Assembly (NCBI GenBank): GCA_001931875.2
Contig: MSJH02000834.1
Coordinates: forward strand, 186,001-250,000
Reading direction: 5' to 3'
Length of the DNA: 64,000 nt
From: Byssochlamys sp. IMV 00236
Lineage: Eukaryota; Ascomycota; Eurotiomycetes; Eurotiales; Thermoascaceae
Position numbers and translations under genes: made by a program. Of this stretch, positions 36,876 through 47,244 are shown in pieces. The number at the start of each line of letters is the position of its first letter. The first letter of the stretch is position 1. Below the pieces are notes generated by a model. The model ran no database searches. It saw nothing but the letters and a program-made list of their open reading frames with translations, and had not been told where the DNA came from.

Positions 36876-37290
36876 AACAGGAGTCGTACAGCAAATGGAG
36901 CTGTTAAATAACTCCCTGGCCTGTATGAAATGCCCCGTAGCAGAAGCTGTCGATATGCATATCCGTAACTTGTTGTTAGAGGACGGAGAATACGTGCTCC
37001 TCATATAAGTTTTGGGTTATCTCCCGGCGGACACTCGCTAGAAAAATCGGGAATCAATCTTTAGAATATATTATATATCCTGTCTTATCATGTATATACA
37101 CCGTCGTATATAGCATTCGCTGGAGATATGTATTAAGTGATCATGAAGACCACCGCGAGATTATATATCAGCAATAACCCCCACATCATTATCGACGAGA
37201 ATTCGACATATAACCACCAGAGAGAAAGAAAAAAGCTATTAACATAAAACGGAGATTATCATCATTGAAATAATGTTAGACGATTCCGAT
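36876..37290. other. Convergent intergenic region between FAD synthase and gtaA
   Basis: AT-rich 3' regions of both genes. A 67-codon frame overlapping the end of fad1 is read as a shadow. Confidence 0.5.
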
Positions 37291-39412
37291 CTACGACCAA
37301 ATATTTGCCCCCTTGAGCGCCAACAACGCAAAATGACTGCCCAGAGTTGGTCTGGCTCGGAAGGTATACGACTGTCCGGCTGTGTAGTCTCCGCTGTCTG
37401 CGACCCAATACCGGTCCGAAAACGGGGCCGTGTTCAGCCCGTTCGAGATATACGCATGAAGGTCCGAAATGAATACCTCCTGCGTACTGCTGCCCGAAAT
37501 CGCAGCTACCCACGCTTGCCAGTTCGTCTGGCCCCATTGAAGGCTTCCGTCGAGTGGGATTCCCGCTGTGCTGCGGACAGTAGGGTAGAAGTCCGAGGTG
37601 GCGTTGTAGGACTCCTGAGGGAAGATGCCCAAATCGAAGAGGATATCCGGGTAGTTGTTGAAGACGAGGAACCAGGGCTCGACGCCGTATTGGAGCGTGT
37701 AGTAATTTCCGCCGGAGTTGGTTCCAAGACGGTTTGTGTAGATGTTGTCCGCGAAGGTGGTGGCGGCGCTGGTATATTGGGTGCTGGAAGAGAAGAGTTT
37801 GTTGTAGGCTCCGAGAGCGACGGCCGCTTTGACGCCTAGGTTGGTCTGGTTGGCCAGTTTTCCTAGGGCGTCGTTAAGGGAATATTGGGCCGCGGGGTAT
37901 TCTCCATTCTCGTTGAGGTATTGAGCGTATTTCTGCAGGTAGGAGGAGTAGGTTGTTGCCAGGTCGGTCTGATTGGAGGCAGACTGGTACGCGTAAGTAA
38001 GGAGAATGACGTTGCCGCTTTCTTCGACAGGCATGGCTTCTTCAGTGCTCGAGTCCCAGCCGGTGGCGTTGGGGTAATGTGCCCCCAAGTCATGAGGAGC
38101 ATAGGCCTCGGTGTAGCTGCCTTGGTCGAGGTAGGTGAAGACAGGCTGGAGAAGAAGCCTGATGAAGTCTGGATTGAGAACGTAGAATATGGGGAAGGTT
38201 GCGTAAATCACGTCGACGGTCTGTATGTTGCCGTCACTGGAGATCTCCTTGAGGAAAGCTTGGACATCGCTGGTATCGAGAGATTGGTTTGGAATGGTCA
38301 ACTCAATGCCTCCAAACGTCTGTCGTACCGACAAAGCCAGGATATCTGAATAGTTAGATCCATATGCTGAATTTCCGGACGATTGGATGAGGTTGTCAAA
38401 TGTAGTGGACTCGCTCGCAGCGTCGGAATAGTCATCTAGGAAATATGTGACAGCAGCAACGGTTTCCGGATAACTGGCTCTGTAGTAACCTGTCTGTGCA
38501 GCTCCAAGGTAGTTGATGGCTTCCTCGCGAACATGGCCAATGGCAAAAGTAACAGCGCTCGAGCCGCTGATTGTTCCCAGGTCATGAGCAAAACCGACGA
38601 CACCACCTGAAGTCCAGCCGGGGTAAGAATTGCTCAATTTTCCATTGCTGACGAACTCAGATCGAACTGTGGACGGCGGCCCTGATGCGGAAGTCAAGGT
38701 GTCGCCATCGCTCGGTCTAGTAGCATATACAGCTTCTCCCCAAAGAGCTTGTTCATTGGCACTCTCAGCGTACGTTATAGGATTTGCTGGGGTGATCTGG
38801 TAGACACCAGTGGTGCCATTGGTGGAGTAGCTCCAGCTCGAAGCACTTGATTGACCAGTCCAGGTGTCGTCAATGTCAGAGTAGACCTGGACGTTGCCCG
38901 ACGTGCCACTCACTGTTACCGTGAGATAGGAAAATGGCAAGGACTGGCGCAGGTAGTTTTTCGGAGACACCGGCGAGAAGAAGTCCAACTTCACAGTACC
39001 ATCACCTGCGGTCAAGGTGAAGGTACTATGTGTGGATGTGAACGTCGCATCGGTGAGAGCGGCCTGTTGAGTCCCGTCCAATGCATCGGTTACACCGAAT
39101 ACATTGTAGGCGACTCCATCTACACGCACGATCACTGACCAGGCGAGGTCATTGCCCGACCAGAACTGGGGGGCGCTGGACGGCAGACTGTTGGCAAGGT
39201 TCCCGGGTAGCCAGGCTATAGAACAGTCAATCATCAACTCTCTTTTAGAACTATACGGGGCAATCCAACCGACCTGATAGATATGGACTTCGGACCGCCA
39301 GTGGGTATGAAGGTGGTTGGAATGGAGTGAATGAAGCCGCATTGGAACTGCTCAGGGCAACAAAGGTCCATGTGGCTACAAAGACCGACCACAAGCTTCT
39401 GTTGCTTACCAT
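37291..39412 (-). CDS. gtaA: Secreted glutaminase GtaA
   Basis: A 687-residue secreted protein of the fungal glutaminase A family, which releases ammonia from glutamine (and often asparagine-containing peptides) outside the cell. Two exons, 39412-39274 and 39215-37291 (2064 bases, in frame). The first exon encodes the signal peptide (hydrophobic core LWSVFVATWTFVALSSSNA) and the start of the mature protein, FTPFQPPSYPLAVRSPYLS. The second begins AWLPGNLANSLPSSAP and FWSGNDLAWSVIVRVDG. Domain order is that of the family: N-terminal DUF5127, DUF4965, then DUF1793 (blocks DDYSDAASESTTFDN, PIFYVLNPDFIRLLLQP, HDLGAHYPNATG, MPVEESGNVILL and, near the end, GSHFALLALKGANIW). Several NxS/T glycosylation sites are present. 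Length matches Aspergillus GtaA. Likely nitrogen-regulated, but no site was demonstrated. Confidence 0.93.
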
Positions 39413-41350
39413 CTTGACCTGCGTCTGCTGCACGTACACTGAGGGGCCTGATCAACAGCCCGACTCGGCGGGCAGCACCGACATCTAAATATTTTCCCCG
39501 AACACATGGTCGTGGACGAGAGGCTGCAAGGATACTCCCTTGCGTGCTGAGGGGTCTCGATTAGCTTCTTGCCGGATGAGGATAACTGATCTTGCATAGC
39601 GAGCATGACACCTGCTGCGAGATCCATATTTTCCGCACTCTCTGCCGGTCGACGATGATCTCTCGCGGTCAACGGCAGGGAGATCTAATCTGAACCGCTG
39701 TGGAGGTCAGGCGATCTCGTGTCTTTCGCCCAGGCGATGTCCCAGAGCACGCCATTTGTCGCATCCATTGTGTACAACGAAGTTGCTCTGCATGATGCAG
39801 TCTTACTGCATAACATGGACTGAACCTGCAATATCCCCTCCCGACAGAATCAGAAAAAGAACATTCAAGTTCACCCAGGAGCTGCTGTCAAACAGCCCCT
39901 ATCCACCATGTAAGGATCCTCGGACCATGAGTTAGAAGGCGCAATGGTTCTCGGCTGAGGCGTCGCCTTGATGTGATCCACCAGACAGGGAGACTTCTAC
40001 TACTACTCCGTACATACTTAGTGGTTCAAATGGGCAATAATAGTCACTTTGCGGAGTGCGCCAACGGAACTGTTGCTTGTTTCCAGCTTTCATCCTATCA
40101 TAGGACAGCAGAATGATAGACAAGATGCGGAGAAGGACAGAGCGGGTCAGATGAACTGCGCAACTTTAATGCCTATTGCGCGATACTTGGCACGAGAACA
40201 TCCTGACTGTGACCGGCTCAGCGTCAGGATGGAGGTTCTGTGGTCGTCGCTCACTGGGCGTGGGCTTCGAATATGGCTGCAGGACTCAACTATCAGAGAG
40301 GTATCGCAACGTGTGCCCTGCGGGAATCGCGGAAAGGGGTTGTTCATGACTAGGATCCCGATATTTCGGCACTCAAGTCCCGGCCGCGCTTAACAAGACA
40401 TGATCGCGAAAAAGAACAATGAAATAACCCTAAGAGAAGTTGACCAGAACAGGGCATCGGATGTTGTCCCGCAATGGCGCAATAGTCTCTTATCAGTTCT
40501 AATAACGGTGATCGTTAATATATGCCACAATGGTACATGTATATACGCCCTGCCAACATACTACTTATCTAGACACTGTACCATATACATCATTGTATAC
40601 AGAGCACTGCCACATCAAGTTAAACAGCTGGATCTGCGTAGATGGAGGCAGATCAAAATCCAGGAACCCGAAGACAATAGCGAGTCAGAATGAAGGACTT
40701 CTCCGGCATCGAGCAAGCAGTGGCTGTTGGAAAAGATCCCGACGAAGATACAGTTAATGGAAGCGCGTTGTTCGCTCCACCGGGCCACGCGTCCAACAAG
40801 CACGATCCAGGTTGTTGTTCTATAGCTTAACTAGTTCAGCATGGAACTTCCTGCAAGGATTGTACATGATTAAATGACGGCTATGGGCAGTTAAGATGAA
40901 GAGAATACTCGATAAATCTTATTCTCCACTTGCTCACAGCATGTTATCAGTATTTTCCGGTGATTCTACGCCTCATTGTTCATACGACTCCGTAGTACGT
41001 ATTGACTTTCCCCTGAACCGGTTGCCGGGTTTTTAGACATAATATTAATCCTTACCTATCATATCAACCGCTTATTGCTTCCCTATTGAACGCAATAGAT
41101 ATTAATACTGACTGGCTCAGATGTGGCTGTCGACAAGGTATTAAACCCTGTCGGTGATATGGCCCGGTCGAGACCGCTGTCTCTTTGAATGTTTCACGGC
41201 ATCGGACAAAAGTACTAATACTAAAACCTACTATTATATACAAGGAAACGCGGATACTCGGAAGTACTCAACTCTCCTTTTGTCGACACCGCCATGTGGA
41301 CTGTCTAGCAAGAATTCCTTATACAGAGTACGAAACACGGAACTAACTAT
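39413..41350. other. 1.9-kb intergenic region
   Basis: Contains the gtaA promoter and the terminator of the permease gene. Open frames at 40049-40393 and 40400-40693 (plus) show neither family motifs nor splice partners and are not called. Confidence 0.45.
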
Positions 41351-42949
41351 TTATCGACCAGTATACTTCCTCTCCAGATATCGAGTGACGGGATATACAA
41401 TGAGCGTGATAACTCCACTGAGGAAGATACCAACGTCTCCACCGGCTCCCCCGAACTTGGCAGCAATAGGCCCAATGTACCAGACCTGCGCCATACCTGG
41501 AACACCACCGCCGCAGTATCCGGCAATCAAGGAGAAGACAGCCGCCAGACCAACTGGAAGTTCGTCGGGCTTATCCCATGCCTTTAAGTTATAATCCACG
41601 CCATGGCGGAAAACACAGTCTTCGATAAGGAGAATGATAGTAAAGGAAACAGTCCAGTATCCAAGCATGGAAACGAAGTTGGATACAATCGTCGACAAGT
41701 GCTCTCGACCTGCGATCGCTAGGATAGCAACGACCAAAGCGACAAGGAACGACCAGACAAAGCGAGGAATCGCGTGGAAATAGTCGCCTAACAGCTGGAG
41801 CGACAGGCCGGAAGAGTAGTTGATGGCAATATTGTTACCACACACGGTAAACACGGAGATGACCAGAGCAAACTTGGACCATCCTTCAGGATGCCATGCT
41901 TCCAGAAGCAATCCACCAAGTCCATGGTTGTTGTAGGCATCTGCGTACGGAGGATAGGCATTCAACGTCGCGGCTTGTCCTAGCACTATTCCCAGATAAG
42001 TTGTGAAGCAGGTAGGAAGGACGAGACCGATCCAGGTCAGCAAGAAGATTTTTATCTTGCTGGTATCCTTGGGGTAGTTGCAGTAGTAGTCGGCTGCCAT
42101 CGAGCACCATCCTGAAACCGAAGAAAACTGCAAGGCAAAGAAGGATAGCCATGCACCTGAAAGCTCGATGCCCTTGTCGGAACTGGGCGTATCCAAAGGC
42201 GGTGCATGTGGACTCGCCTGCGCATACAGAACGACAAACAGGACGAATGCCGCAATCCAGGCATACTTCTCAAAGGTATGAATCAACCTGAACCCAAAGA
42301 CCGAGAGAATAAATGAGATGACCGCGATGATCACCACCCCAACAATAATCGACATGTGGTAATCAGACACTGCGGACAAGATTTGGCCCACGACCACGGC
42401 GTTGACGACAGCGAAACCGCCTCCCACCACCACATTGAGGACCGAGCACAGTTTCGCGCCCCAGAATCCAAAGGAATACCGCGAAGTGGCAATCTGACGA
42501 AGGCCCAGTTTGGGACCCAGTGTGCCCGTGTATGCGGTAAACAATGCCCCGACCATTATACCGACTGTGGCCGATGACATGGCCCCGTTGAAGGACAGTC
42601 CATATTCAGCCCCCAGAACACCCATGGGGATTGTTCCAACGTGCATCACAACCGACGACCACATCATGAGGGCATTCCAGATGGACGGGGGCGTCTTGGC
42701 CTCGTCGGGGATGCGATCGATACCCTGAGTCTCGAAGTAGTTCTCCCCGCCCAGCTGGCGATCCATCCATCGCTCTGCTTCATGGAGTTTGCGCAAGGGC
42801 GTGAACGCATTCTGAATCTGAATGGCACGACGGACCTCATCTTGTATGAGGCCTGCGTCTGCACTATTGATATCGAGTGGCTCCTCGCCAGTCAGGTTGG
42901 GGCCCTTGTTAGCCTCGAGATCCTTTCTGTCTCGCGAAAAGTCCGACAT
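41351..42949 (-). CDS. NCS1-family purine-cytosine permease (Fcy type)
   Basis: Intronless, 532 residues, about twelve membrane segments. Resembles fungal Fcy2/FcyB cytosine-purine/H+ symporters of the plasma membrane. The soluble N-terminus (ERWMDRQLGGENYFETQGID) leads to IWNALMMWSSVVMHVGTIPMG (helix 1) and GLRQIATSRYSFGFWGAKL, a conserved NCS1 block. Further on are FSSVSGWCSMAADYYCNYP, the region equivalent to the substrate site, GNNIAINYSSGLSLQLLGDY, and LGYWTVSFTIILLIEDCVFR. The C-terminus is short (RYLERKYTGR). The ATG at 42949 (MSDFSRDRKDLE) is chosen; the open frame upstream lacks ATG. The exact substrate among cytosine, adenine, guanine and hypoxanthine is not fixed. GATA sites lie just upstream. 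Confidence 0.91.
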   Translation of the reverse strand: MSDFSRDRKDLEANKGPNLTGEEPLDINSADAGLIQDEVRRAIQIQNAFTPLRKLHEAERWMDRQLGGENYFETQGIDRIPDEAKTPPSIWNALMMWSSVVMHVGTIPMGVLGAEYGLSFNGAMSSATVGIMVGALFTAYTGTLGPKLGLRQIATSRYSFGFWGAKLCSVLNVVVGGGFAVVNAVVVGQILSAVSDYHMSIIVGVVIIAVISFILSVFGFRLIHTFEKYAWIAAFVLFVVLYAQASPHAPPLDTPSSDKGIELSGAWLSFFALQFSSVSGWCSMAADYYCNYPKDTSKIKIFLLTWIGLVLPTCFTTYLGIVLGQAATLNAYPPYADAYNNHGLGGLLLEAWHPEGWSKFALVISVFTVCGNNIAINYSSGLSLQLLGDYFHAIPRFVWSFLVALVVAILAIAGREHLSTIVSNFVSMLGYWTVSFTIILLIEDCVFRHGVDYNLKAWDKPDELPVGLAAVFSLIAGYCGGGVPGMAQVWYIGPIAAKFGGAGGDVGIFLSGVITLIVYPVTRYLERKYTGR

Positions 42950-43900
42950 GTTGCATCTGCGGGAATGCAAAGCGAGACCCGTGCCATCTTAAAAGCACGC
43001 CCAGGACCGTTTGTCCTTAATATATTCCTCCTGCTCTAGTTAGACTGAATCTATCTTTTTCGATCTTGATCGCACTGAATCTCAAGATAAGCTCTATGGC
43101 CAATCAGAATGGACGCAGGGCGGCACAGCATTGATGCTACAGATAAGGCGACAATCGTTATTATTATTGGACTTCAGCGTTATACAGAGTAGCATTGCGA
43201 TGTTGGACTCGGCAGCCCCGATGGCTTTGTTCTCGTATCGCTTCAGCAAATATGGCAGGTGAGGATGTTTGATAGCTGCGATGCCATGAAATGCCTACTT
43301 AGCGCATGATGGATGGGCTTTGTTCTTTTTCAGGAGCTGGGAAGGTATATTTGGAACCAAGAGAGTCCGAGATGAAGGGCTCCTGTATTAGTTAGAGCTG
43401 GTGTTCAGTCTCTGTTGACTATCTTACCATTTCAACGGAGTCTTCTCAGAGCTTTCACTCAGCAGACCCTGTTACAATTGACACCAGATCGTCCATAGTC
43501 TGGATCTTCCTGGACATGGCTGCGTTTTTCTCAGAACTGCTTAATCAGTCCGATAGCCGATTAGTTAAGGGTTTAGCGCATCTGACAATGGTGGTCTAGG
43601 TACACCGCTTCCGCCGTTAGAGGCAATATGCTGCTCCTACTTGCATCTACTCCTTGATTTTTTTTCCCGGGTATCTATTTAGTTGAAAAAAAAAAAAAAA
43701 TCATGTCTTCTCGCTCTAATTCTCAGCATCGTGCCTTTCACACCTGGTGCTGTGGGTAGTGGTGTGCGTTTAATCACACAACCTACTGCGTTTCCCCGCG
43801 CAAAAGTTTTTGCCGGAGCTTGCTTCTAGCAAGCTGCAATTACCCATCTCTTTTTTCGTCGAAAGCCAGGGCCGACATGGGCCTGCCTGGTATATAGAAA
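42950..43900. other. Divergent promoter region, permease and TRK genes
   Basis: 951 bases between two start codons. HGATAR sites occur at 43051-43056 (minus), 43085-43090 and 43141-43146 (plus), with a CCAAT box at 43100-43104; all are closer to the permease. An A-run sits at 43686-43699. No gene is seen. Confidence 0.5.
43051..43146. promoter_or_regulatory. Three HGATAR sites and a CCAAT box upstream of the permease gene
   Basis: AGATAG/AGATAA cores at 43051-43056, 43085-43090 and 43141-43146, 100-200 bases from the permease ATG, with CCAAT at 43100. Purine uptake genes of Aspergillus are commonly under AreA control, which makes these plausible sites; function is inferred. Confidence 0.45.
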
Positions 43901-46586
43901 ATGATCCGTGAGTTTTTCCTCTTCTGCTGGAGTGTGAGATTTCCTCGAGTTAATATGCTGACGTATCGATAATAATAGCGTACAGGTGGCGGCGCTTTGC
44001 CGTTCAGTGCACAATGGATGTGCTACCGCCATTGAACTTCCTGACCCTACATTACACTTATTTTATTGCGACAGTACTCGGATGCAGCTTGGTATTCTGG
44101 GGTGCAGCTACCCCCTTTGGCAGCGTAGCTTATGTTGACGCGTTGTATATGTGTGCAAGTGCCATGACAGGTGCGGGCTTGAATACAGTAGGTCCCTACC
44201 ATCATGCTGAATATGTCCGTTGCTTATACCAACTCTTCAATTTCTGTACAGGTCAATCTGTCCACTCTGAATACGTTTCAGCAATTGATCTTATTCCTCC
44301 TTATCGTTTTTGGATCAGCTATCCTCGTTTCCAGTGTCGTTCTGTTCGTTCGGAAGCAGGCTTTCGAGCGCAAGTTAAAAGGAATCCTAAAAGAAAGACA
44401 GTCGGCATCACACTGTCAACGGTCTGGACTCCATATACGCTTATCGCACTTGCGCAGGAAGCCCCGATCTCCGCAAGAGCCTGGTGATGTCGACACCGAT
44501 TTGGGGGACCAGTTTCCTGACGGCAAGCGGCCAGTGGTACAGTCGGCCTGCATATCGACGAATGGCCCCAGCACGACAAGAGCAGATGCGTCTGGATCTA
44601 TAATCTCGGACTCGATTCACGAGCGCCCGCACGAGTCGCAATCCGACCAATTACCACATGACGACGACCATATTCAATGGATTGATGATGACCAGGTCAC
44701 GATTGGGGGCTCTCCTCGCCCAAGAAGACATTCACACCGCAGGGTTTTTCCAATGGCGGGAGTCGGAGCACGTCCAGATTTGAACAACCACCCGAGAGAC
44801 ATTCTCCCAGACCCATTGTTATACGAAGGAAGGCGACCGTCCCTTATCGAGACTGCCCTCAAAGGAACTCAAAAATACTTCCTCTCGAAAGGGTTCATTT
44901 CGCGCAATTCTCAGTTCTACGGCTTGACACCGTCTGAGCGGGGGAAACTCGGCGGAGTAGAATATAGAGCAGTCTCCTTCTTGTCCATTATCGTTCCGTT
45001 ATATTTCGTGTTATTCCACGTATTTGGCATTGTCGGTGTCGGAAGTTGGATCTCGATGAACAGGCCAGATATTGCGCGGACAAATGGACTCTCTCCTTTC
45101 TGGGTAGGGGCCTTCTTCGCCACATCAGCATTTGGCAACAGTGGCATGGCGCTGCTTGATGCAAACATGACTGCCTTACAAACAAGGTATGGCTAATGTT
45201 TTTTTCCTCGAACTGGCGCTTAGTTACTGACAAATCATAGTGCGTATTGCTTGCTAACTATGGGCATGCTGATTCTGGCCGGGAACACATTGTACCCATG
45301 TTTTCTGAGATTTATCATATGGAGCATCAGGCGCATGCTACCGAACAAAGAAGCATGGCAGGACTGGAGAGTTGTCCTTGACTTCATCCTGGACCATCCG
45401 AGAAGGGTATGTTTCTCACCCCGGTGCCTTGACAATGCTTGAAGCTAATATGTGCTCAGGTTTATACAAACCTCTTCCCTGCGCGCCACACCTGGTACCT
45501 CCTTGGCACCATCATATTCTTAAATGGGATCGACTGGATGGGGTTCGAGGTATTGTCTATCGGAAACAATGAGATTGACAAACTGCCACCTCCCTATCGT
45601 GTCCTGGACGGTCTATTCCAGGCGTTAGGTGAGTGCCAGGTTGAATAATGACATTCGACTTTTCTGCTAACGTAGGTTGCCAAAAGCCGTGCGATCAGGA
45701 GGATTCTATGTTGTCAATATCGCCAACCTTCGTCAAGGCTTGCTTGTTCTATATGGTAAGTAGAACATTCTAACCTAGTACTCCTCCACAAGAAAGACCT
45801 ATGCTAACAGGCCTGCAGCACTCATGATGGTATGTTGGCGCTGTTCCCCAATAATTCTGTCCTCCCACCTGGACAAACTAACGTAAGACCCATTATAGTA
45901 TGTTTCAGCATTCCCGGTACTTGTTACCATCAGGTTAGTGAATTGTTGCTCCTTTGGCTGGCTCCGTTCACACATGCTGAGAACTTGCAAGGAACACGAA
46001 TGTTTACGAAGAACGCTCTCTGGGAATATACGCCGATGACAATCAACTGAGCGACCCGGAGAACCGAGCGAGATCGGTCAACCCTCTCGTCAGTCTGCTG
46101 AGGCACCATCTGCTTCCCAATCATCAAGAATCTCCTCCCGTTGTCGACCTCGAAGCATCGCGCAGCTACTTCGTCCGTCAACAACTTCGGTCTCAGCTCA
46201 GCCACGACATCTGGTGGATCGCGCTAGCGGTCCTGTTCATCACGATTGCTGAGTCAGGACACTTCGAGAAGGATCCCATCTCCTTCTCCACATTCAATAT
46301 CATTTTCGAAGTTGTTTCCGCTTATGGCTGCGTTGGCCTCAGTGTTGGGTTCCCTAACCAGAACTACTCGTTCAGCGGTACCTGGCACCCCATCAGCAAA
46401 CTGATCCTCGCTGCTGTAATGATCAGAGGACGGCATCGCGGGCTGCCTGTCGCGATCGATAAAGCCATCATGCTCCCCAGTGAGTCTCTTGCCTGGGCTG
46501 AAGAGGAAGATGCCGCTCTAAGGATTGAAAGATCCAGGACACGGAGCGTTGGCAAAACGCAGCCATCAGGCCCAGCGGCCGTCTAA
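43901..46586 (+). CDS. TRK-type high-affinity potassium transporter
   Basis: Plasma-membrane K+ transporter of the Trk/Ktr family, 731 residues. Nine exons: 43901-43907, 43979-44187, 44252-45186, 45241-45406, 45460-45628, 45687-45755, 45819-45829, 45899-45933 and 45992-46586 (2196 bases, in frame). The four selectivity-filter P-loops are visible: TGAGLNT, SAFGNSGMA, VRSGGFY and YGCVGLSVG. A long hydrophilic loop (about 145-290) separates the first and second membrane-pore-membrane units, as in fungal Trk1. The first exon of 7 bases is inferred: donor C/GTGAGT, branch site GCTGAC and acceptor AATAG fit, giving MIPYRWRRFAVQ before the ATG at 44014. If that is wrong, translation starts at 44014. 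Exon 7 (11 bases) is a micro-exon. The family is certain; Trk1 versus Trk2 is not resolved. Confidence 0.9.
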
Positions 46587-47244
46587 ACAAACGACAATCT
46601 TTAACTCCGATTATGTTCGCGCCAGGCTTGGTTTTCTATTACCCATCGAACTGTCCGGTCATGCCGCTATCGGATGAGCTAATTAGCGGCTTTCCTCCCC
46701 TTCTTCGTTCCTAATTAGGGAAAGGGTTACTTTCGACTATATATCCAATTACTCTCACAATCACAATAATCATGACTATAACGACAATAGAAGGATGGCG
46801 TTTGTTGTTTAACAGAGGGGATTTCACACTATATAGAGCTGTTTGCTTTTCTATTTCCCTTTCCAATCTCGAGGAACATGCTGATGCAATGCAAGTTGTG
46901 GTGTTAATACACTCATGATAGCGTTCGTCTTCTGCTTTTTTCTTTCGCTCATGACAGCAGGATACGGAAATCATGCATTTGCTTTGTGGTTATGGAACAT
47001 CGGTAATGAGAAGTTTTGACATCTTGGTATGAGGGAAAAATAGTGAATTTGATAGATATATGAACTGAAATGGAATTTTTTTAATACCCTGGTGCCGGTC
47101 CCGATGATGATATCTAACGTACAGAACAATGTATACCAGATAAGAGAAAACATAGACACTGAAAAGAGAATGAGACTGCAAAGATGACGATGGGTACTAG
47201 ACTCTGAAGGAATTGGATGAACAAAGGATATGACTTTGCATCTA
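46587..47244. other. Convergent intergenic region between TRK and noc2
   Basis: 3' regions of both genes; AT-rich. No feature beyond short A/T runs. Confidence 0.5.

Noticed and set aside
37273..37839. 188-codon plus-strand frame
   Set aside because: Antisense shadow of gtaA.
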